A stretch of 29,746 nt of DNA, from the NCBI GenBank assembly GCA_035654795.1, contig DASRWC010000012.1, positions 1-29,746 on the forward strand. Direction: 5' to 3'. This document shows positions 8,276 through 16,593 of this stretch, piece after piece; the first letter of the stretch is position 1; the number at the start of each line of letters is the position of its first letter. This stretch comes from JAAYLC01 sp035654795. GTDB lineage: Bacteria > Bacteroidota > Bacteroidia > Flavobacteriales > Flavobacteriaceae. Both the position numbers and the translations under genes were made by a program. The notes beneath the pieces are model-generated. The model was given only the letters and a program-made list of their open reading frames with translations. It was not told the DNA's origin and ran no database searches.

Positions 8276-9178
8276 TTAAAACCAGCTCCCCCCAAAGAAT
8301 AAAATAGAAAACAAAAATGTACAAAGAGCCACTTTCTTTAATTCGGGATCCAGGAGTGGTGCGGAGTTATTCCGATAGACGAACTTCAGGTGAAGAAGTA
8401 AAGGTGCAAAGGCGAATAGAGGAAGAAAAGACAACTGATGACGATAGATGAGAATGAAATATATCACGGCACTCACAAATGCTGCCAGAATAAGACCATA
8501 ATGATATTTCTTTATTTTCCCCGGCCCCAATTTTACAGCCAGTGTTATTTTATTTGCTTTTGCATCTGCCTCTCTGTCTCGCATGTTGTTAAGATTTAAA
8601 ACTCCGGTACTCAGAAAACCAATAACTAGAGCAGGCAAAATGATATAAGAATCAATATTTTTTGTAAATAGGAAATAGGATCCCAACACGCTCAAAAGGC
8701 CGAAAAATATAAAGACGAATATATCTCCCAACGCTCTATACCCATATGCGAAACGACCAACAGTGTATGTTATGGCTGCAATGATTGCTGCTATTCCCAG
8801 CAGCAAAAAAATGGTGGAATGCAGGATGTTTTCATTTCTAAAGGTTACATAAATTAACCATCCCGCAAAAACGAATGTAACGATGGAAGTGATTATTATT
8901 CCTTTCTTCATTTCTGGTGGACTTATTATTCCACTCTGCACGGCGCGCATGGGTCCTACTCGCTCGTGATTATCTGTACCTTTTGCACTGTCTCCATAAT
9001 CATTGGCAAAATTTGATAAAATTTGAAGCCCTAAAGTGGTGAGAATCGCGAGTACGAAAATATTCCACGAGAAAAGACCATGCAAATTGGCAGCTGCTGC
9101 ACCTGTTATTATTCCCGAAACTGATAACGGGAGCGTGCGAAGTCTAGCTGCAGAAATCCAAGCACGTAATTTTAGCAT
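8276..9178 (-). CDS. menA: 1,4-Dihydroxy-2-naphthoate polyprenyltransferase
   Basis: A UbiA-type membrane prenyltransferase that would attach the isoprenoid tail to 1,4-dihydroxy-2-naphthoate, the committed membrane step of menaquinone synthesis. With the chosen start the protein is 300 residues. The first Asp-rich motif is NFANDYGDSAKGTD (D60, D63, D69) and the second is NNMRDREADAK (D201, D205); both coordinate Mg-diphosphate. About eight or nine membrane segments are apparent. I place the start at ATG 9178 (MLKLRAWISAARLRTL), because the family begins with this conserved helix; an in-frame TTG at 9232 would add 18 hydrophobic residues that the family lacks. It is the first gene of the minus-strand run. 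menD, menB and menF are not in the window. Confidence 0.92.
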   Translation of the reverse strand: MLKLRAWISAARLRTLPLSVSGIITGAAAANLHGLFSWNIFVLAILTTLGLQILSNFANDYGDSAKGTDNHERVGPMRAVQSGIISPPEMKKGIIITSIVTFVFAGWLIYVTFRNENILHSTIFLLLGIAAIIAAITYTVGRFAYGYRALGDIFVFIFFGLLSVLGSYFLFTKNIDSYIILPALVIGFLSTGVLNLNNMRDREADAKANKITLAVKLGPGKIKKYHYGLILAAFVSAVIYFILIYRHQLSFLPLFAFAPLLLHLKFVYRNNSAPLLDPELKKVALCTFLFSILFFGGSWF

Positions 9179-9244
9179 TGGTAAAAGAATATAAAAAGAG
9201 CCAAAAATACAGTATAAAAGCAGTTCCGGCAATTATTTAAAAAA

Positions 9245-9273
9245 TTGTTACATTAGCCGGAAATTTAGTTTTT
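9245..9273 (+). promoter_or_regulatory. Possible promoter for the DoxX gene
   Basis: TTG at 9245-9247 is followed after 18 bases by TAGTTTTT at 9266-9273, which matches the Bacteroidota -33/-7 pattern (TTG then TAnnTTTG) except for the last base. The predicted transcription start would fall at or near the ATG at 9280, so the message could have almost no leader. Weak evidence. Confidence 0.25.
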
Positions 9274-9279
9274 TCCACT

Positions 9280-9648
9280 ATGAATATAAACATCGCCTTA
9301 TTGATTCTACGTGTTAGTTTTAGTGCCATGTTACTTCTTCTTCACGGAGTGCCGAAAGTAAAAAATCTGATGTCTGATAATATCCAATTTGTGAATATTT
9401 TCGGGATGGGAGAAGCTATTTCTTTAATATTAGCCACCTTGGCCGAAGTTGTTCTTCCAATTCTCATCATTATCGGTTATAAAACAAGAATTGCAGCTAT
9501 TCCTATAGTCTTGGTCATGATTGTTGCAGCTTTTGTTTATCATGCTAATGATCCTATCAGTGTAAAAGAAAAACCGCTGATATTTCTTTTCGGATTCTTG
9601 ACCATAGCCATTGCAGGTGCAGGAAAATTTTCTATTGACAAAAAATAA
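9280..9648 (+). CDS. DoxX-family membrane protein
   Basis: A 122-residue protein with four hydrophobic segments (about 4-22, 46-68, 72-90 and 98-115). The N-terminal RVSFSAMLLLLHGVPKVKNL and LAEVVLPILIIIGYKTRIAA are typical of the DoxX family. Family members include a subunit of archaeal thiosulfate:quinone oxidoreductase and mycobacterial proteins involved in redox homeostasis, but most bacterial copies have no assigned reaction. It is divergent from menA, separated by about 100 bases, and converges with holA with only 19 bases between stops. Nothing ties it to a neighbour beyond a possible shared regulatory gap with menA. Confidence 0.85.
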   Translation: MNINIALLILRVSFSAMLLLLHGVPKVKNLMSDNIQFVNIFGMGEAISLILATLAEVVLPILIIIGYKTRIAAIPIVLVMIVAAFVYHANDPISVKEKPLIFLFGFLTIAIAGAGKFSIDKK

Positions 9649-9667
9649 TTTCATTCGCGGAAGAAAA

Positions 9668-10675
9668 TCATCTTCCTAAAATTCCCAAAATTAACTCTTT
9701 ATACAGATCTTCGTTGGAGATATTCACCGCTCCGACTCCTTTTGATTTGTTGTCAATTGTGCGGATAACATCAATAGCGGCACTGGCGTTTTTCATTGAA
9801 AAATTCCCGGCTGCAATATCATACTCCTTCATGTAAAAATGTGGTACTCCCATCGCCTTGGCTGCCTCCGCTTTATTAGGACTGGCGTGATAAAGTAAAA
9901 TTTTTGAAAAATAGCTATATAATATCCCTAAGGTCATTACCACCGGATTGTTTTTGGGATTCTGAGAGAAGTATTGGACTATGGCAAAGGCTTTTTTTAC
10001 GTCTCTGTTTCCCAATGCTTTTTGAAGTTCAAAATTGTTGAAATCTTTACTGATGCCAATATTATCTTCCACAATCTTGTCTGTTATTTGCTCTCCCGGT
10101 TTCAATATAAGTTGAAGTTTTTCAAGCTCATTATTCACCTTTCCCAAATCATTTCCGAGGAATTCTACCAGCATCTGGGAAGCTTTCGGCGTAATGGTGA
10201 AGCCTCTCGAGGCAAGAACACTTCGGATCCATTCAGCTACTTGTGTTTCAGCCAATTTTTTGGTATCCATCACCACTCCGGTTTTTTCTATAACCTTTGG
10301 AAGTTTTTTCCGCTTGTCATATGATTTGTGTTTATGACAAAGAACTAAAACGGTGGAAGGTTGGGGTTTTTCTGCATATTCCACGAGGTCATCCAGCATG
10401 CGAGATAAATCCTGGGCCTCTTTTACGATAATGACTTGTTTCTCTGCGCCTAAGGGATATCTTTTACAATTGCTAATGATGTCTTCCACAGTCACATCTC
10501 TTCCGTATAAAATCATCTGATTAAACCCTTTTTCGGCATCTGTCAAGACATGATCTTCAATATATTTGGACACCACGTCTATATAAAATGGTTCTTCCCC
10601 CATCAATAAATAGATAGGAGCTATCTTTTTTGCATCAATATCGCGGCAGATTTTTTTTACTTTATCAAGTGACAT
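9668..10675 (-). CDS. holA: DNA polymerase III subunit delta
   Basis: A 335-residue clamp-loader subunit that opens the beta sliding clamp as part of the DNA polymerase III complex. The family start is clear: IYLLMGEEPFYID (21-33) and EKQVIIVKEAQDL (78-90), followed by DKRKKLPKVI and the central AEWIRSVLASRGFTI, LVEFLGNDLGKVNNELEKL, and the C-terminal helical collar domain with LYSYFSKILLYH. The degenerate nucleotide site (no true Walker A) is normal for delta. Length matches the family. It is transcribed alone, divergent from the HsdR-N type gene across a 75-base gap and convergent with doxX. Confidence 0.93.
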   Translation of the reverse strand: MSLDKVKKICRDIDAKKIAPIYLLMGEEPFYIDVVSKYIEDHVLTDAEKGFNQMILYGRDVTVEDIISNCKRYPLGAEKQVIIVKEAQDLSRMLDDLVEYAEKPQPSTVLVLCHKHKSYDKRKKLPKVIEKTGVVMDTKKLAETQVAEWIRSVLASRGFTITPKASQMLVEFLGNDLGKVNNELEKLQLILKPGEQITDKIVEDNIGISKDFNNFELQKALGNRDVKKAFAIVQYFSQNPKNNPVVMTLGILYSYFSKILLYHASPNKAEAAKAMGVPHFYMKEYDIAAGNFSMKNASAAIDVIRTIDNKSKGVGAVNISNEDLYKELILGILGR

Positions 10676-10750
10676 AAGATCATTTCAAACTTAAGAGAAT
10701 TTAAAAAAAAGGAGTTTTTAGATATATATAAATTGAAGCATCTTTGTGGT

Positions 10751-11209
10751 ATGCAGCAACTGAATTTTCCAACTTATCCCTTTCGGGTCAAAAATAGCGA
10801 AAACCGTAACTTCATTTTTGACTCCATTCGAAAAAAGTTTATTGTACTCACTCCGGAGGAATGGGTGAGGCAACATACCGTTCAATATCTGATTCAAGAA
10901 AAAAATTATCCTACAGGTCTTATAAACGTGGAAAGACAACTGCTATTGAATAATATTCCCAAGCGTTACGATGTTGTTGTATACAATTCAGATGGTAGTG
11001 TATGGATGATTGTGGAGTGCAAGGCTCCTCAGGTTCAAATTACGCAAGACACATTTGATCAAATAGCGAGATATAATATGGCTCTAAATTCCAGATTCCT
11101 GTTGGTTACAAACGGTCTCCACCACTATAGTTGCAGAATGGATTACGAAGAAAACAAATATGTTTTTTTGAAGGACATTCCCGTTCATCCCAATTCGAAA
11201 GATAAATGA
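10751..11209 (+). CDS. Stand-alone HsdR N-terminal (PD-(D/E)xK) domain protein
   Basis: A 152-residue protein consisting of only the N-terminal nuclease-fold domain of type I restriction subunits. Visible active-site pieces, numbered from the chosen ATG at 10751: D74 in KRYDVVVY, E89 and K91 in MIVECKAP, and the QxxxY motif Q104-IARY that HsdR enzymes also carry. So the full nuclease signature is present, but there is no helicase, HsdM or HsdS anywhere nearby. An in-frame TTG at 10733 would extend it by six residues; ATG is preferred. Its stop overlaps the start of the glycosyltransferase by 4 bases. To my recollection this holA/HsdR-N/glycosyltransferase order recurs in Flavobacteriia, suggesting a housekeeping role in nucleic-acid metabolism rather than restriction. 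Role unknown. Confidence 0.85.
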   Translation: MQQLNFPTYPFRVKNSENRNFIFDSIRKKFIVLTPEEWVRQHTVQYLIQEKNYPTGLINVERQLLLNNIPKRYDVVVYNSDGSVWMIVECKAPQVQITQDTFDQIARYNMALNSRFLLVTNGLHHYSCRMDYEENKYVFLKDIPVHPNSKDK

Positions 11210-12195
11210 AAATAGCCGTTGTAATTCTCAACTGGAATGGAAAAGAACTTTTAGAGAAATTTCTTCCATCGGTAATAACGAATTCTCCTGAAGCCACCAT
11301 TTATGTAGCAGATAATGCCTCTACAGATGATTCGATTGCATTTGTAAAAAATCGGTATCCTGAGATTCAAATTATCAGAAATCATGAAAATGGCGGCTAC
11401 GCCAAAGGATACAACGACGCATTAAAACAAGTTGATGCAGACATCTTTGTATTACTAAATAGTGATGTGGAGGTAACTAAAAATTGGATACACCCCATTC
11501 TATCGGCTTTTGAAGAAAATCCTGATATGGCAGCCGCACAACCCAAAATTTTAGATTTTAATAAAAAAGACACCTTTGAATATGCAGGAGCAGCGGGAGG
11601 GTTTATTGATAAATATGCCTTTCCGTATTGTCGTGGGCGGATTTTTGATACCTTGGAAAAAGATGTAGGTCAATATGATGATAACGCACAAATCTTTTGG
11701 GCATCGGGAGCTTGTTTATTTATTCGTTCAAAAGATTTTTGGGAAGTAAACGGTTTTGATGAAGATTATTTTGCACACCAAGAAGAAATTGACTTGTGCT
11801 GGCGCCTGAATGCCCGAGGAAGAAAAGTTTATTGTATTGGAGCATCTAAAGTGTACCACGTAGGCGGAGGCACTTTAAATTCAACCAGCCCACAAAAAGC
11901 ATTTTTAAACTATAGGAATTCTCTCTTTAATTTGTATAAGAACAGAAAGAACCAGATTTTTGGCACGCTTTTAGTCAGGCTGATTTTAGACGGAGTCTCG
12001 GGAATATTTTATCTTTTAAAAGGTAAACCTGCTTTCACGTGGCAAATCATACGATCACATTTTTCATTTTATTTAAACTTACCCGGGATGAGCAAAAAAA
12101 GAAAAAATGAGGCCTCCGGACATGTTTATTTTAATGTTCAAAATATTCCTTATCAATATTTTATAAAAAAAACAAGATATTTTAACGATTTATAA
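11206..12195 (+). CDS. Family 2 glycosyltransferase (WbbL/rhamnosyltransferase-like)
   Basis: A 329-residue GT-A glycosyltransferase. The N-terminus KIAVVILNWNGKELLEKFL is the hallmark of WbbL/RfbF-like enzymes; VADNAST (34-40), NGGYAKGYNDAL (62-73) and the NSD at 85-87 (LLNSDVEV) complete the nucleotide-sugar and metal site. FAHQEEIDLCWRLNARG supplies the catalytic acidic residues, followed by a His-containing VYHVGGGTLN. The last 80 residues are basic and amphipathic, which suggests peripheral membrane binding. The relatives transfer rhamnose or other deoxy sugars to polysaccharide precursors, but the sugar cannot be stated here. Start ATG overlaps the upstream stop (ATGA), so the two are coupled. 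Confidence 0.9.
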   Translation: MKIAVVILNWNGKELLEKFLPSVITNSPEATIYVADNASTDDSIAFVKNRYPEIQIIRNHENGGYAKGYNDALKQVDADIFVLLNSDVEVTKNWIHPILSAFEENPDMAAAQPKILDFNKKDTFEYAGAAGGFIDKYAFPYCRGRIFDTLEKDVGQYDDNAQIFWASGACLFIRSKDFWEVNGFDEDYFAHQEEIDLCWRLNARGRKVYCIGASKVYHVGGGTLNSTSPQKAFLNYRNSLFNLYKNRKNQIFGTLLVRLILDGVSGIFYLLKGKPAFTWQIIRSHFSFYLNLPGMSKKRKNEASGHVYFNVQNIPYQYFIKKTRYFNDL

Positions 12196-12247
12196 GAAAA
12201 CGATTTTAAAATATTGTTAATCGAAAGTAAGTTGCCGAGTAAATTGA

Positions 12248-12255
12248 TACTTTTG
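12248..12255 (+). promoter_or_regulatory. -7 promoter box for the OmpA-family lipoprotein
   Basis: TACTTTTG exactly matches the Bacteroidota -7 consensus TAnnTTTG and lies 44 bases before the ATG, leaving a leader of roughly 37 bases. A clear -33 TTG at the usual spacing is missing; a TTG at 12231-12233 is too close. Supports separate transcription of the lipoprotein gene. Confidence 0.42.
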
Positions 12256-12298
12256 GTCTCGAATTCTCCGTAAATAACGAATTTAATTAGCCTTAACT

Positions 12299-13159
12299 AT
12301 GAAAAAACTATTCATTTTAATTTTATGCTCTGGTGTAGTTTTAACTTCTTGTGTTTCAAAAAAGAAATATGCTGATTTAGAAGCACAATACAGCAACACG
12401 AAAGACTTGCTAAATAGTTGCACTGTGAAGTTGAACGCTTGTGAGACTGACCGTTCAGTAGCTACTGCAAGAGCGAAAGAACTAGAAGAACGCTTAGCTG
12501 ATCTTCGACAAACAAACGCTGACTTGATTGAAAGTTCAAAGGCATTAACGATGCTTACTTCTAAGGGAGCAACAAACCTTGAAAAGTCTCTTGAAAGCCT
12601 AAAAGAAAAAGACTTAAAAATTAATCGTCTTCAAGATGCACTTAATAAGAAAGATAGCGTCACTCTTGCTCTGGTATCCAGTTTGAAAAAAGAAGTTGGA
12701 ATGAACGATCCGGATATTCAGGTGAGTGTTGAAAAAGGAGTTGTTTACATCTCTCTATCAGATAAAGTTCTATTCCAAACAGGAAAATATGAACTCTCCG
12801 GGCGTGCAAAAGAAATTCTCGGAAAAGTGGCAACTGTTATTAATGGCAAACCGGACTTTGAAGCAATGGTTGAAGGTCATACCGATAACGTACCATATAG
12901 AGGAAGTGGGGTAATCCAGGACAACTGGGATTTAAGTGTGAAACGTGCCACCAGTGTGGTAAGAGCATTGCAAGATTTAGGCGTTAGTCCTAACAGATTA
13001 GTTGCTGCCGGTAGAGGAGAATATGATCCACTTGTGCCAAACACCACTGCCGAAAATAGGTCAACAAACAGACGTACACGTATTTTGGTACTTCCGAAAA
13101 TTGATCAATTCTATGATATGATTGAAAAAGAAATGAAAGACCTTGAGAAAAAAGGATAA
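12299..13159 (+). CDS. OmpA-family peptidoglycan-binding lipoprotein
   Basis: A 286-residue outer-membrane lipoprotein. The signal peptide ends in the lipobox LTSC, with C18 as the lipidated residue. Residues about 20-130 are a long heptad-like coiled coil (KKKYADLEAQ... ELEERLADLRQ...), and 140-265 form an OmpA C-terminal domain with VEGHTDNVPY (D196) and ENRSTNRRTRILV (R258/R259), the residues that bind diaminopimelate in peptidoglycan. It should tether the outer membrane to the cell wall. There is no beta-barrel, unlike OmpA proper. It is preceded by a TAnnTTTG box and followed by a strong terminator, so it is probably a single-gene, well-expressed unit. A flagellar/gliding stator role (MotB-like) is not supported because no N-terminal membrane span other than the signal is present. 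Confidence 0.93.
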   Translation: MKKLFILILCSGVVLTSCVSKKKYADLEAQYSNTKDLLNSCTVKLNACETDRSVATARAKELEERLADLRQTNADLIESSKALTMLTSKGATNLEKSLESLKEKDLKINRLQDALNKKDSVTLALVSSLKKEVGMNDPDIQVSVEKGVVYISLSDKVLFQTGKYELSGRAKEILGKVATVINGKPDFEAMVEGHTDNVPYRGSGVIQDNWDLSVKRATSVVRALQDLGVSPNRLVAAGRGEYDPLVPNTTAENRSTNRRTRILVLPKIDQFYDMIEKEMKDLEKKG

Positions 13160-13181
13160 TCAATTTCTTTCAAATTCATTA

Positions 13182-13210
13182 AAACCCAATCCGCGCGATT
13201 GGGTTTTTTT
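13182..13210 (+). terminator. Rho-independent terminator after the OmpA lipoprotein gene
   Basis: AAACCCAATC (13182-13191) pairs perfectly with GATTGGGTTT (13197-13206) across a five-base CGCGC loop, followed by a run of seven T. This is a textbook plus-strand terminator 22 bases after the stop codon. Confidence 0.92.
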
Positions 13211-13251
13211 GATTAAACTCTTTGTATATTGTGCCTCCAAAACATCTACTT

Positions 13252-13599
13252 ATGGAGAACTTTGAAACAAATTGGACACAAGAAGAGTTGCAAGCATATA
13301 TGTTCCTTTATTGTGCTCATGCTGATTTTGTAGTTACTGAAGAAGAAAAAGATTTCATCAAATCAAGAATTGGGAAAGATGACTATAAAGCAATTCAGAA
13401 AGAATTTAACCAGGATAATGATTATCAGCGAATACAAAAAATAGATCACACTATATCTCGATTCAATTATTCAAAGGAAGAAATAGAACAACTGCTTCAA
13501 AACATCAAAAATCTCTTTCTGTCGGATGGAGAAATGGATATTTTAGAACAGAATATCTTCAGAGGTTTACAGCATTTATTAAAAACCGATTCCCTATAA
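13252..13599 (+). CDS. Small TerB-like all-helical protein
   Basis: A 115-residue, charged, all-alpha cytoplasmic protein without signal or membrane segment. Two similar stretches, FLYCAHADFVVTEEEKDFI (18-36) and LFLSDGEMDILEQNIFRGL (88-106), have the look of TerB-like domains, in which an acidic turn (AD or DG) precedes an EExxxI helix. TerB-like proteins are often called tellurite-resistance proteins, but no ter operon is present and resistance is not implied. ATG 13252 is chosen over an in-frame TTG at 13222 that would add ten residues. It has its own start after the lipoprotein terminator and overlaps the next gene tail-to-tail by 6 bases. Function unknown. Confidence 0.72.
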   Translation: MENFETNWTQEELQAYMFLYCAHADFVVTEEEKDFIKSRIGKDDYKAIQKEFNQDNDYQRIQKIDHTISRFNYSKEEIEQLLQNIKNLFLSDGEMDILEQNIFRGLQHLLKTDSL

Positions 13600-14211
13600 T
13601 TCTAAATTTCCTTTACCTTCTCTGATTACCAAAGGTTCACCGCTTGTTAAATCTATAACCGTGGAAGCTATATTGCCTCCATAACCTCCGTCTATTACCA
13701 AATCCACCAGCTTATCCCATTTCTCTAAGATTAATTCGGGATCTGTGGTATATTCAATTACTTCATCATCATCCTTAATAGAAGTAGAAATGATAGGGTT
13801 TCCCAATTCGCGGACAATAGCTTGGACGATGCTATTATCAGGAACACGTATACCAACTTCTTTTTTCTTTTTAAAAACCGTTGGCAAATTGTTGTTCCCC
13901 GGGAGAATAAACGTATAAGGACCCGGAAGATTTCTTTTTAACAACTTAAAGGTTCCGGAATCGATTTGCCTCACATAATCACTAAGGTTGCTCAGACTTT
14001 CGCATACAAAAGAAAAATTTGCTTTTTCCAGTTTCACGCCTCTCAACTGTGCTACTCGCTCCATTGCACGATTATTGGTAATGTCACATCCTAAGGCATA
14101 AACCGTATCACTTGGATAAATTATAACTCCACCATCTCTTAAAACTTCCACCACTCGCTTTATAGCTCTCGGGTTTGGATTGTCTTCATAAATCTTGATG
14201 AATTCCGCCAT
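13594..14211 (-). CDS. YciO/Sua5/YrdC-family protein (threonylcarbamoyl-AMP synthase-like)
   Basis: A 205-residue single-domain protein of the family that makes threonylcarbamoyl-AMP for the t6A modification of tRNAs reading ANN codons. It shows PSDTVYALG (33-41), a basic K-LRGVK stretch (56-60), LPGPYTFIL (95-103) and VGIRVPD with R122. At the position where YrdC/Sua5 have an S-x-x-x-A-N loop, this protein has STSIKDDD (142-149), as in the YciO branch. YciO is known as a weak TC-AMP synthase, so whether this is the main enzyme of the cell is open. It lies 63 bases downstream of uvrD on the same strand and overlaps the TerB-like gene by 6 bases at the 3' end. Confidence 0.85.
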   Translation of the reverse strand: MAEFIKIYEDNPNPRAIKRVVEVLRDGGVIIYPSDTVYALGCDITNNRAMERVAQLRGVKLEKANFSFVCESLSNLSDYVRQIDSGTFKLLKRNLPGPYTFILPGNNNLPTVFKKKKEVGIRVPDNSIVQAIVRELGNPIISTSIKDDDEVIEYTTDPELILEKWDKLVDLVIDGGYGGNIASTVIDLTSGEPLVIREGKGNLEL

Positions 14212-14274
14212 TTTTATTTTTTTTCCTAATGTAATAGATATTTTCTAAAATAATGCCATTAATCTTGTAGAAAG

Positions 14275-16593
14275 TTATTCCTCGATCACTTCTAATTTTG
14301 CGAATCGAAGGATGAGTTTTTTTAATCCTCCGTTGTCAAATAAAATCTCAGCCTGGGTATCAGGACCGGAACCATCCATTCGTAACACTTTTCCTTTACC
14401 AAACTTCAAGTGCGTGACAACGGATCCTTCTTTTAAATTCATGTCACCCGGATTAAATTTGGCCGTTGATGTATTTAAAGGTTTTAATTTTCTTAGTTTT
14501 TGTAACTGAGCTTCTGTGGGACCTTTTGGTGGAGTTCCTTGAATTGGTTTTCGAAGCCGTAATTTACTATGATCAACTTCCTCAAAAATATCAGCATCTA
14601 TAAGAGGTTTATATCGAGAATCGGCTATAGGTGTCAGGTAATCCACATATTGTTCATCAATTTCATCGATGAAGCGTGAAGGTTCAGCATCAACAAGTTT
14701 TCCCCATCTGTATCTAGATTGAACATAGCTTAGATAAGCTTTTTTTTCAGCTCTCGTTAGTGCAACATAAAAAAGCCGGCGCTCCTCTTCCAGTTCACTT
14801 CTTGTATTGAGGTTCATGGAACTTGGAAATAAGCCCTCCTCCATTCCCACAATATATACCACGGGAAATTCTAATCCTTTGGCTAAATGTACCGTCATTA
14901 ACGCCACTTTATTGTCATCGCCCTTATCAGAATCCATATCTGTAGCCAGAGCCACATCCTCCATATATGTAGCCAAACTTGAGGAAGAACCTTCTATCTG
15001 GTTTTGCTCTTCTACAAAGTCTCGCATCCCATTTAAAAGTTCTTCAATATTCTCAATTCGAGCAATCCCTTCCGGCGTTCCATCCTTCTTGAGTTCTTGT
15101 AAAAGTCCTGATTTTTTGGCAACGTGTTCAGCCATCTGAAATGCATCATAGTTTTCATTAAGTACCTGGAAACTTTCGATCATGGTCACAAAATCCGTTA
15201 AACGGTGCTTTAAGGTAGCTCCCAGACGGATGTTAACGCCATTGATGTTTTTCATAACTTCAAAAATGGACTGATCATATTGATTAGCTGCTACAATCAA
15301 TTTGTCTATTGTGGTCTCCCCTATTCCTCTGGCGGGATAATTTATGACTCGTTTTATTGCTTCTTCGTCTTTTGGGTTCAGAATAAGTCTGAGATAAGCC
15401 AGAATATCTTTAATTTCTTTGCGTTGGTAGAAACTTAATCCTCCATAAATACGGTATGGTATGTCTTTTTTTCGAAGAGCATCTTCAATAGCTCGACTCT
15501 GAGCATTTGTTCGATACAGTACCGCAAAATCTTTATCTTTCATTTGATACTGCATTTTGTTCTCAAAAATCGAACTTGCTACAAATCTACCTTCATCTCC
15601 ATCGGTAACCGTTCTGTTGATCTTGATTTTACTTCCTTCGTCATTGGCTGTCCATACTACTTTTTCGAGTCTCGTTTTGTTTTGTTCTATAACATTATTG
15701 GCAGCATTTACAATGTTTTTTGTTGAGCGATAATTTTGTTCTAAACGATAGACCTTGACATCATCATAATCTTTCTGAAAATTGAGGATGTTATTAATGT
15801 TTGCACCTCTAAAGGCATAAATACTCTGAGCGTCATCACCCACTACACAAATATTCTGAAAACGGTCTGACAATGCTCTTACGATTAGATACTGACTGTG
15901 ATTTGTATCTTGGTACTCATCTACAAGAATGTATCTGAATCTATCTTGGTATTTTGCTAAAACATCAGGAAAACGAGATAGAAGCTCGTTGGTTTTCAAC
16001 AATAAATCATCAAAATCCATAGCCCCTGCTTTGAAACATCTTTCTACGTATTGTTTATAAATTTCCCCCAGTCTTGGAATTTTAGCCATGGCATCGGCCT
16101 CAAGAAGTTCAGGATTATTAAAATAGGATTTAACTGTGATGAGGTTATTCTTATAGCTTGATATTCGCGAATAAATCTGTTTATACTTGTAAATATCCTT
16201 ATCCAGGTGAAGATCTTTAATAATAGCGCGTATGACACTTTGCGAATCCTGAGTATCGTAAATGGTGAAATTTGAAGGATAACCTAATTTATCTGCTTCA
16301 ATTCTTAGAATTTTTGCAAAAACACTATGAAAAGTCCCCATCCATAGGTTCTTTGCCTCTCCCTGACCTACAATTTTACCTATTCTGCTTTTCATTTCGC
16401 GTGCAGCCTTATTTGTAAACGTAAGCGCCAAAATATTAAACGGATCTACTCCTTTTGACATCAGGTAGGCAATGCGATAGGTCAAAACTCTTGTTTTCCC
16501 GGAGCCCGCACCGGCAATAACTATCAATGGTCCGTCTGTTTGAAGCACCGGAGCTAACTGTGCTTCGTTCAGTTCCTTTAAATATGATTCCAC
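14275..16593 (-). CDS. uvrD: UvrD/PcrA-type superfamily 1 DNA helicase
   Basis: A 772-residue 3'-5' DNA helicase for excision repair and removal of protein blocks. Motifs in order: Walker A AGAGSGKT (27-34), DEYQDTN (225-231), GDDAQSIYAFRGA (252-264), QNYRS (286-290), YGGLSFYQRKEIKD (383-396), MTVHLAKGLEFP (566-577) and FYVALTRAEKK (608-618). All are intact. The C-terminal 50 residues (from about 718, LKEGSVVTHLKFGKGKVL) form the Tudor-like domain that in PcrA binds RNA polymerase. The start is GTG at 16593; the protein then opens with ESYLKELNEAQLAPVLQ, the usual family start, and no nearby ATG is in frame. An inverted repeat lies in its leader (16620-16647). Confidence 0.95.
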   Translation of the reverse strand: MESYLKELNEAQLAPVLQTDGPLIVIAGAGSGKTRVLTYRIAYLMSKGVDPFNILALTFTNKAAREMKSRIGKIVGQGEAKNLWMGTFHSVFAKILRIEADKLGYPSNFTIYDTQDSQSVIRAIIKDLHLDKDIYKYKQIYSRISSYKNNLITVKSYFNNPELLEADAMAKIPRLGEIYKQYVERCFKAGAMDFDDLLLKTNELLSRFPDVLAKYQDRFRYILVDEYQDTNHSQYLIVRALSDRFQNICVVGDDAQSIYAFRGANINNILNFQKDYDDVKVYRLEQNYRSTKNIVNAANNVIEQNKTRLEKVVWTANDEGSKIKINRTVTDGDEGRFVASSIFENKMQYQMKDKDFAVLYRTNAQSRAIEDALRKKDIPYRIYGGLSFYQRKEIKDILAYLRLILNPKDEEAIKRVINYPARGIGETTIDKLIVAANQYDQSIFEVMKNINGVNIRLGATLKHRLTDFVTMIESFQVLNENYDAFQMAEHVAKKSGLLQELKKDGTPEGIARIENIEELLNGMRDFVEEQNQIEGSSSSLATYMEDVALATDMDSDKGDDNKVALMTVHLAKGLEFPVVYIVGMEEGLFPSSMNLNTRSELEEERRLFYVALTRAEKKAYLSYVQSRYRWGKLVDAEPSRFIDEIDEQYVDYLTPIADSRYKPLIDADIFEEVDHSKLRLRKPIQGTPPKGPTEAQLQKLRKLKPLNTSTAKFNPGDMNLKEGSVVTHLKFGKGKVLRMDGSGPDTQAEILFDNGGLKKLILRFAKLEVIEE

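Noticed and set aside
9179..9232. 18-residue N-terminal extension of menA from a TTG
   Set aside because: Family members begin at the conserved helix right after ATG 9178; the extension is hydrophobic and lacks any motif.
10733..11209. Possible type I restriction-modification locus
   Set aside because: Only the HsdR N-terminal nuclease domain is present. There is no helicase part, HsdM, HsdS or mobile-element sign nearby.
13252..13599. Tellurite-resistance function
   Set aside because: The TerB resemblance is weak and structural only; no other ter genes are present.
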